Made by a program: the position numbers and the translations under genes | Assembly (NCBI GenBank): GCA_047605205.1 | Contig: JASGGE010000117.1 | Coordinates: forward strand, 1 to 12,504 | Direction: 5' to 3' | Length of the DNA: 12,504 nt | From: Siphonobacter sp047605205 | Lineage (GTDB): Bacteria; Bacteroidota; Bacteroidia; Cytophagales; Spirosomataceae | Shown: piece by piece, positions 8,501 to 12,504 of the stretch | How positions within the stretch are numbered: position 1 is the first letter of the stretch | How the letters are laid out: each line of letters begins with the position of its first letter | The notes under the pieces: model-generated | Told to the model about the DNA's origin: nothing | The model's input: only the letters and a program-made list of their open reading frames with translations | The model's database searches: none

Positions 8501-8746
8501 TGCTGTAGAGGTCATGTACGTCATGTCCTCTACCCCATTGATTTGCTCTTCCAGTGGCACAATCACACTGTTTAATACTACGGAAGCATTGGCCCCAGTA
8601 TACGTAGCGAAAACCTGAACGGTTGGAGGAGCAATTTCGGGATATTGGGAAACCGGCAGGGAAATCAGGCCCAGTGCCCCTAACATGACAATAATGACAG
8701 AGATTACGGTAGATAATACCGGCCTTTCAATGAATCTTTTTAACAT
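5591..8746 (-). CDS. RND multidrug efflux pump, inner-membrane subunit (HAE1/AcrB-like)
   Basis: A proton-driven pump of the hydrophobe/amphiphile efflux family, 1051 residues, close to AcrB/MexB length and apparently intact. It opens with the signature MLKRFIERPVLSTVISVI and SLPVSQYPEIAPPTVQV. TM4 carries the proton-relay pair Asp405-Asp406 (IGIVVDDAIVVVE), and TM10 carries Lys935 (IGLLAKNAILIVEYA), the expected relay residues. Two large periplasmic loops (about 30-330 and 560-860) separate the two six-helix halves, as in the family. The HAE1-type motifs favour drug, detergent or organic-compound export over the heavy-metal branch, but the substrate cannot be read from sequence. It is the middle gene of the operon, 44 bp after the adaptor gene, with TTGGAG about 9 bp before the ATG as a likely ribosome binding site. 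Confidence 0.97.
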   Translation of the reverse strand: MLKRFIERPVLSTVISVIIVMLGALGLISLPVSQYPEIAPPTVQVFATYTGANASVVLNSVIVPLEEQINGVEDMTYMTSTAANDGSATITVYFKLGTNPDLAAVNVQNRVSRATSLLPAEVTKAGVQTIKRQSSNVLIFTLYSENPAYDQTFLQNYANINIVPQIKRVTGVGDASAFGTRDYAMRIWLKPDAMANYKLIPDDVTSALAEQNIEAAPGQFGENGEQSFQYVIKYPGRLKNPTEFENMIIRITSDGQVLRLKDIARVELGAQSYSSVSTSQGKPSVVLAINQVAGSNAQEVIANSLTVLETAQKSFPPGVKYAELLNANNFLSASIEKVIHTLIEAFILVFIVVFIFLQDFRSTLIPAIAVPVAIIGTFFFLYVFGFTINLLTLFALVLAIGIVVDDAIVVVEAVHAKLDQGYKSARKASIDAMSEISGAIVSITLVMAAVFVPVSFIKGSTGVFYQQFGLTLAVSIVLSAINALTLSPALCALFLKPHSGEHKKGLLPRFYTAFNAGFDAVTSKYKNSVSFLAAKKWIALGMIAIFAGIFIWLLRSTPSGFVPNEDQGTIFANITLPPASSLERSTAVANQVDSIAHTIDAIHATTRIAGRSIISGSGSSYGMVIMELKDWKERPDKDVNAVIKELFARTGHIREAQIVFFSPPTIQGFGTSNGFEFQLQDRMGGTIDNLFKVNNDFLAALTKRPEIQYATTSFNPTFPQYMITVNVARTKEAGLTVNSVLNALQGYFGGVYASNFNQFGKQYRVMIQADPAYRANPESLNSIYIRNSNSVMAPLSEFVTMTRVYGPETITRFNLFTSVSITGSPNAGYSSGDAIKAIEEVAAQTLPQGYGYEFSGMTREEITSGGQTIYIFILCLVFVYFLLSAQYESYILPWAVLLSLPLGLAGTFIFANLFGIENNIYLQITIIMLIGLLAKNAILIVEYAVERRRHGMSIVQAAIEGSEARLRPILMTSFAFILGLLPLMFASGAGAKGNRSIGTGAVGGMLIGTLLGVFVIPVLFIIFQSLQERISGSPKTVQTEEKSHADLMSGN

Positions 8747-8791
8747 GGCTTTTCTCCAATTCTTGATTCCTTACCTAAGCGGAAAGGTTTA

Positions 8792-9997
8792 TTAATTCAT
8801 CTCTGTAGTATCTTTCTTCAGTTCAATTTCACTGGTTTGGGCAGCAGCTGGTTTTATTTTAGTACCGTCTTTAAGGGTAGAAATTCCTTCCAGCACAATA
8901 CGCTCACCTTTTTTAAGGCCACGCTCTACAATGAAAGACTGGCCATCGTTTGTTGGTTTTACGAAGACTTCAGTACTTTTCACCGTTGAGTCTGCTCCTA
9001 CTACATACACCAGGTGCTTGCCCTGAAGTTCATAAGTAGTTTTTTGCGGAATAATCAGAGCGTCATTAACTTTTGAAGAAAGACGAACAGACCCCGTCGC
9101 CCCGCTTCTTAAGAAGCCTTCAGGGTTAGGAAAAGTAGCCCGGAAACTGGCAGAGCCGGTCTCTGTAGTTACTAACCCACTAGCCGTTTCTACCCGGCCT
9201 TTACGAGAATAGATAGTTCCGTCTGACAGCACCAGTGATACCGGCGGAACCGTTTTCAGTTTCTGCTGAATGGTGTTGCCCTTCGCATCACGGAAAAAAT
9301 CCAATAGCTGTTTCTCAGTTAAAGAGAAGTAAGCATACACATTCTGGATACTCGATACGGTTGTCAGAGCAGTGCTTGTCGAGCTACTTACCAAACTTCC
9401 CAATTTCAGGGGAAGTAGGCCAATTACACCATCTACCGGGCTGGTTACGGTCGTATAACCCAGATTGGTCCTAGCGTTAGCCAGCGTAGCCTGAGCCTGA
9501 GCAAGTGTACCTTTTTTGGACTGAAGGGTATATTCGGCTGACTCTAGTTCATACTTACTGATAATGTCTTTCTCAACCAGCGGCCGTACTTTGTTGACTT
9601 GCATTTGGGCAGCGTTCACATCCGCTTCGGCAATCTTGATGGCAGCCTGAGCATTACGTACGTCCTGCTCATACTGGGGGGCAAAAATCCGGAACAAGGG
9701 CTGTCCTTTGCGAACAGTCGCTCCTTCATCTACATAGATTTTATCGATGTAACCGTCAATTTTAGGCCGGATTTCAGTGTTTTGCTGACCCTGAAGGGTT
9801 GCAGGATAGTCCGTATCTAATACCGTCGACTGAGGTTCTACGGTAACTACTGGATAATCTTTTGGTTGGTCAGGTTGAGAATCTTTTTTCTTGTCTTCGG
9901 TCTTGCCACAAGACACACACAAGGCAACCATCAGTACAGCTCCCCAACGAGCTACGTTTCCAGAGGTACGATTGATTTGAAATAGGGGAAAATACAT
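8792..9997 (-). CDS. RND efflux periplasmic adaptor (membrane fusion protein) lipoprotein
   Basis: A membrane fusion protein linking the inner-membrane pump to the outer-membrane channel; 401 residues, typical of AcrA/MexA. The leader has a hydrophobic stretch at about 18-28 and a relaxed lipobox CVSC with Cys30 as probable lipid site, followed by a charged linker (Lys/Asp/Gln rich, 31-47). Two half-lipoyl segments (RPKIDGYIDKIYVDEGATVRKGQPL, about 77-101; and YTTVTSPVDGVIGLLPLKLGSLV, about 181-203) flank an Ala/Gln-rich alpha-hairpin (about 108-178). The beta-barrel and membrane-proximal domains follow (SVRLSSKVNDALIIPQKTTYEL and GLKKGERIVLEG). It is the first gene of the pump operon. The ATG at 9997 lies in a small palindrome ATACATGTAT (9992-10001). 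An internal Met at 23 would leave too little leader. Confidence 0.95.
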   Translation of the reverse strand: MYFPLFQINRTSGNVARWGAVLMVALCVSCGKTEDKKKDSQPDQPKDYPVVTVEPQSTVLDTDYPATLQGQQNTEIRPKIDGYIDKIYVDEGATVRKGQPLFRIFAPQYEQDVRNAQAAIKIAEADVNAAQMQVNKVRPLVEKDIISKYELESAEYTLQSKKGTLAQAQATLANARTNLGYTTVTSPVDGVIGLLPLKLGSLVSSSTSTALTTVSSIQNVYAYFSLTEKQLLDFFRDAKGNTIQQKLKTVPPVSLVLSDGTIYSRKGRVETASGLVTTETGSASFRATFPNPEGFLRSGATGSVRLSSKVNDALIIPQKTTYELQGKHLVYVVGADSTVKSTEVFVKPTNDGQSFIVERGLKKGERIVLEGISTLKDGTKIKPAAAQTSEIELKKDTTEMN

Positions 9998-10023
9998 GTA
10001 TACGCTTGGTATTAGTAAAATAT

Positions 10024-10043
10024 CAGATCGACTTCCCGATCTG
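10024..10043 (-). promoter_or_regulatory. Hairpin or operator just upstream of the adaptor gene
   Basis: CAGATCG (10024-10030) and CGATCTG (10037-10043) form a perfect 7-bp stem around a 6-nt loop, 26 bp before the adaptor start codon. On the minus strand it is followed by ATATTTTACT, which is too interrupted for a good terminator. It could be a leader hairpin affecting translation or a regulator-binding palindrome. Confidence 0.4.
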
Positions 10044-10068
10044 CTGTTGTCAGGCTTCTTAATTTATT

Positions 10069-10226
10069 TCTTCTGAACAAAAAAGGAATCAAATTCTGTC
10101 GAGAATCTGACGCAAGTCTTAAAAAAAACAAAAATTATGTGCCAGTAAAAAAATATAAATACCCATCACGCCATAACATAAGTAATTGATTTACTATATT
10201 TTACAAAATAAATCTTCAGAACAAAA
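10069..10226 (-). repeat. Near-identical 14-bp direct repeat pair in the pump regulatory gap
   Basis: TCTTCTGAACAAAA (10069-10082) and TCTTCAGAACAAAA (10213-10226) match at 13 of 14 positions and lie 144 bp apart start to start. Upstream flanks are partly similar too. The coordinates span the pair, not a continuous repeat. They are candidate binding sites for the neighbouring OmpR-type regulator, although AT-rich DNA makes a chance match possible. Confidence 0.4.
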
Positions 10227-10292
10227 GAAATTTTATTCTTGAAAGAAGAGAATACAGAATTAATGAATATGGTGCACTTTTCACCGAATAGT

Positions 10293-11693
10293 TTATGGAT
10301 TCAATACGTGCAAAGGGGCGGTTTTGGTAAAGATTTCTGAAAAAGAACCTGATTTTGTATAACTGATACTGAAGCAGTGCTGTTCTTTTTGATATTGATA
10401 CGTACAGGTAAACCCTAGGGTGTCACAAATTGCCTCTACTATGGCTAAACCCAAACCTAGCCGGCCGTTGTCTTTTGAGTTTGTTCGATAGCGTTGGAAT
10501 AAATCCTGAGTAGAATCTTCTGGCCTGGTTCCGGTATTACAAATCTCAATTCCCTGCTCTAGCATTGTCAGATTAATCTGACCTCCCGTGAGATTATGCT
10601 GAATGGCATTTCGGATCAGGTTATCAATCAAAATTCGAAATAGTTCCTCATTCGTAGCCAGGCACCAGTTATGTTCATCCGAAATTTTTACGTTAATCTC
10701 TTTGTATTCGAGCAGTTCTTCATAGGTTTCCAAACTTTCCAGAATGATGGAATTACCCAATAAAGTTTTTTTCTCTATGCTCCCTCCATATTGCATACTT
10801 CTAATGCGAGACAGCAGGTTTAACCCTTTATGGATACTGGAAAGTCGTACAATGGTTTTTTTGATTTCCAGAAGCTCACGATTAGTATTCGGTTCGAGTG
10901 TATGGTTCTTTAAAATTAACTCTACTTTAGCCAGCAAAATACTCAATGGAGTCTGTAATTCGTGAGCAGTGTTTTCTGTAAACTCCCGAAGCTGATTGTA
11001 AGCTTTTTGGGTTTTATCCGTAAAGTCCAAGATCGCCTGATTAAAAAATTCAAACTCCCGAATGGACGACGTAACCAGTTCTAATGGTTTTTGATTTTTG
11101 ATATGATACGCATTGATTCTTCGAAGATTTTGGTAAAACGGTTTCCAGAGATTAAAAGAAATCCGTCGAATATTAAACTGAAAAAACCCCCAGTTTAATA
11201 ACAGAAATAATATCAGCGAAAAGGCTACACCAAACAGGGCAACTTCTTTATCCGGCCCACCTGGTATATTTACATCAATTTTAAATACTTCTATTTCATA
11301 TAATGCCCCTCTAAAGCGTATAGTAGTCCTGTAAGTCTTTAATTTTGAATTATTTACTGCTCCTTCAAAGAAAACACGATATAACGTATTTGACCTGTTA
11401 TTTATATCTTCTATCTCCTTAAAATGATATTCAAAATAAGAATAAGGAGCCGTATTATTCGGTATTTTCCGATAATGTACATCCGAACGGACGGGTAGCT
11501 GACCGTGTTTCTGAATGTACGTTTCAATTTCTTTTACTATTGATTTGTATTGCTCACGGTAAGGAACCCGATAATAAAAATCAATCAGGTAATTATTAAA
11601 GAGAATGGTTAGAATCAGGAAAAAGGGCAATATCAGCAGATAGGCCTTTTTTATTTTCGTAATAAATCGCTTATTATACTGGCTAGCTCGCAT
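10293..11693 (-). CDS. HisKA sensor histidine kinase, partner of the OmpR-type regulator
   Basis: A two-transmembrane sensor kinase of 466 residues. TM1 covers about 16-38, a periplasmic sensor region about 39-150 has no domain I recognise, and TM2 covers about 151-173. The HisKA dimerisation helix carries phospho-acceptor His244 in TAHELQTPLS. The HATPase_c domain has an N-box with Asn358 and Asn362 (LIDNLIRNAIQHN), an F-box-like DLFQRYRT (397-404) and a G-box LGLGLAIVEA (412-421). A short tail of about 25 residues follows the last strand. Its start overlaps the regulator's stop by 11 bp, showing co-transcription. The architecture resembles CusS/QseC-like kinases, but the signal is unknown. 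The downstream efflux operon on the same strand suggests an envelope, drug or metal stress signal; this is inference from position. Confidence 0.93.
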   Translation of the reverse strand: MRASQYNKRFITKIKKAYLLILPFFLILTILFNNYLIDFYYRVPYREQYKSIVKEIETYIQKHGQLPVRSDVHYRKIPNNTAPYSYFEYHFKEIEDINNRSNTLYRVFFEGAVNNSKLKTYRTTIRFRGALYEIEVFKIDVNIPGGPDKEVALFGVAFSLILFLLLNWGFFQFNIRRISFNLWKPFYQNLRRINAYHIKNQKPLELVTSSIREFEFFNQAILDFTDKTQKAYNQLREFTENTAHELQTPLSILLAKVELILKNHTLEPNTNRELLEIKKTIVRLSSIHKGLNLLSRIRSMQYGGSIEKKTLLGNSIILESLETYEELLEYKEINVKISDEHNWCLATNEELFRILIDNLIRNAIQHNLTGGQINLTMLEQGIEICNTGTRPEDSTQDLFQRYRTNSKDNGRLGLGLAIVEAICDTLGFTCTYQYQKEQHCFSISYTKSGSFSEIFTKTAPLHVLNP

Positions 11694-12369
11694 CTGTTAT
11701 TTTTAAAGAATAGCCCATTCCATACATAGTCACAATACTTACTTCACAAGCTTCCTTTTTTAATTTTTGCCGTAAGTTTTTGATATGTGTATAAATATAA
11801 TCGAATGAATCAACCATATCAATATCTTCTTTTAAAACGTAATCTGACAGGGATTCCTTCGATACGATTCGGTTCTTATTAATTAGCAGATAATATAGAA
11901 TCCGTAACTGGCTTTGGGTTAGTTTCAGTTTCGTTCCGTTTACCCGCACCTGATTAGAAGCCAAATCATAGCTGAGATTATAAAAATTAAGTTCTTCAGA
12001 ATCGTGCGGATAGCGGCGGCGAATAATACTTCTGATGCGGGCCGTCAGTTCGTCCAGGTGAAAGGGCTTTACCAGATAATCATCGGCTCCTAAGTTGAGT
12101 CCGCGTAATTTATCATCCAGACTGTTTCGTACAGAGATAATTAATACGCCGGGATGTGATTCCATTTCTTCAATGTATCCGAACAGATCGAACCCCAAGC
12201 CTCCCGGCAAATTTATATCCAGAATAACCAGGTCATAAATCTTATCAACCAGTTTATCACGGGCTTCCAGGAAAGTCAGGGCCACATCGCAGGAAAAACC
12301 CTCCTGCACTAAAGCTGTCCGAATGCTATCGGAAAATAGTTTTTCATCTTCAACCAGTAGAATCTTCAT
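11683..12369 (-). CDS. OmpR/PhoB-family response regulator (winged helix)
   Basis: A 228-residue transcription factor starting at the ATG at 12369 (MKILLVEDE), which is exactly where OmpR-type receivers begin. An in-frame ATG at 12417 would add an unusual 16-residue leader (MNRFTFLFAEELFKAT) and is unlikely. The receiver has the acidic pair in VEDE (7-9), phospho-acceptor Asp51 in LVILDINLPGG, switch Ser79 in IISVRNS (more often T/S-A-R) and Lys101 in DYLVKPFHLDEL. The Trans_reg_C winged helix (about 128-225) shows the expected LKLTQSQLRILYYLL, a recognition segment around DSFDYIYTHIKNLRQKL, and the closing wing TMYGMGYSL. AAGG lies 6 bp and GGAGGA about 16 bp before the ATG. It overlaps the kinase gene by 11 bp. 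The probable target is the efflux operon downstream, inferred from position. Confidence 0.93.
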   Translation of the reverse strand: MKILLVEDEKLFSDSIRTALVQEGFSCDVALTFLEARDKLVDKIYDLVILDINLPGGLGFDLFGYIEEMESHPGVLIISVRNSLDDKLRGLNLGADDYLVKPFHLDELTARIRSIIRRRYPHDSEELNFYNLSYDLASNQVRVNGTKLKLTQSQLRILYYLLINKNRIVSKESLSDYVLKEDIDMVDSFDYIYTHIKNLRQKLKKEACEVSIVTMYGMGYSLKITDAS

Positions 12370-12376
12370 CGTTGCC

Positions 12377-12504
12377 TTAAAGAGTTCCTCCGCAAATAAA
12401 AAGGTAAATCTGTTCAAAATCTGTTTCAGACCATTTCATTTCTTCCACCAGAAAAGGCCATTCGTCCGAAGAAAGCCGCCACTCAGTCAGATTCCTTTTC
12501 TTAC
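12377..12504 (-). CDS. C-terminal end of an unrecognised upstream gene (partial)
   Basis: A minus-strand frame runs in from the right edge without a stop and ends with TAA at 12379-12377, 7 bp before the response regulator start. It gives about 41 residues, including LTEWRLSSDEWPFLVEEMKW and ending IYLFICGGTL. The mix of Trp, Glu, Asp and hydrophobic residues and the codon choice look like real protein, and the tight spacing fits an operon with the regulator. I do not recognise the family. The alternative is that this is simply untranslated leader of the regulator gene, since 41 open codons can arise by chance. Confidence 0.45.
   Translation of the reverse strand, partial: KKRNLTEWRLSSDEWPFLVEEMKWSETDFEQIYLFICGGTL

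Larger units (their letters stand above)
9998..10292. promoter_or_regulatory. 295-bp regulatory gap upstream of the efflux operon
   Basis: This AT-rich gap lies between the sensor kinase stop and the adaptor start, all on the minus strand. It holds a near-identical 14-bp direct repeat, TCTTC(T/A)GAACAAAA, at 10069-10082 and 10213-10226; inverted repeats ATTCT-GTCG-AGAAT (10093-10106) and TTCTT-GA-AAGAA (10236-10247); an A-run at 10121-10128; and a hairpin at 10024-10043. No clean -33/-7 promoter pair was found, and no strong terminator follows the kinase (only a 4-bp GGTG/CACC stem at 10271-10285 without a T-run). The pump may therefore have its own promoter here, receive read-through from the kinase, or both. 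Confidence 0.5.

Noticed and set aside
10204..10225. TTTG and TTATTTTG boxes on the minus strand as the pump operon promoter
   Set aside because: The spacing is only about 10 bp, far short of the usual 19-20 bp, and the -7 box has a mismatch.
10271..10285. GGTG/CACC stem just after the sensor kinase as a terminator
   Set aside because: Only four base pairs and no T-run on the minus strand. Too weak to call.
12370..12417. Sixteen-residue N-terminal extension of the OmpR-type regulator from ATG 12417
   Set aside because: OmpR-type receivers begin at MKILLVEDE, and the extension overlaps a different, more protein-like frame ending at 12377.
1..12504. CRISPR array, tRNA, rRNA, insertion sequence or defence system
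   Set aside because: No regularly spaced repeats, no transposase, integrase or nuclease-like protein, and no RNA gene signature were seen. All large frames are explained by signalling, efflux and envelope proteins.

Overview
The window looks like ordinary chromosome from a member of the Bacteroidota, most likely a Cytophagales-type bacterium (Spirosoma/Siphonobacter-like). This is inferred from moderate GC content, AT-rich intergenic DNA, few strong Shine-Dalgarno sequences, LytS/LytR-type two-component genes, lipoprotein leaders on both the outer-membrane channel and the adaptor of the efflux pump, and a secreted Gfo/Idh/MocA-like lipoprotein of the kind common in this phylum. The species cannot be named from the sequence alone.

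Layout, left to right. (1) Bases 1-522 (+) hold the C-terminal end of a PepSY-associated transmembrane protein. (2) A symmetric terminator at 530-549 separates it from a convergent gene at 562-1932 (-), a Gfo/Idh/MocA-family lipoprotein. (3) A divergent AT-rich region of about 310 bp leads into a (+) two-component pair: a LytS-type histidine kinase (2243-3352) and a LytTR response regulator (3349-4098), joined by an ATGA overlap. (4) A second symmetric terminator at 4112-4142 separates this pair from a convergent (-) operon. (5) That operon, read leftwards, encodes a complete tripartite RND efflux pump: adaptor lipoprotein (8792-9997), HAE1/AcrB-like inner-membrane pump (5591-8746) and TolC/NodT-like outer-membrane lipoprotein (4144-5538). 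(6) A 295-bp AT-rich regulatory gap lies upstream of the pump. (7) Upstream of the gap, on the same strand, is an OmpR-type response regulator (11683-12369) overlapping a HisKA sensor kinase (10293-11693). (8) At the right edge a (-) reading frame that runs in from outside the window ends 7 bp before the response regulator.

How the genes may work together. The OmpR-type regulator and its kinase sit directly upstream of the efflux operon and point the same way, and no convincing terminator follows the kinase. The simplest reading is that this pair senses an envelope or drug/metal stress and controls the pump. The 295-bp gap contains a near-identical 14-bp direct repeat, a small inverted repeat and a 7-bp-stem hairpin just before the adaptor gene, all plausible control elements. 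The LytS/LytTR pair is a separate signalling unit with no obvious target in the window.

I see no mobile element, CRISPR array, tRNA, rRNA or clearly new system. The findings are modest: candidate operators, start-site corrections, a partial edge gene, and a secreted oxidoreductase-like lipoprotein without the classical nucleotide-binding glycine motif.
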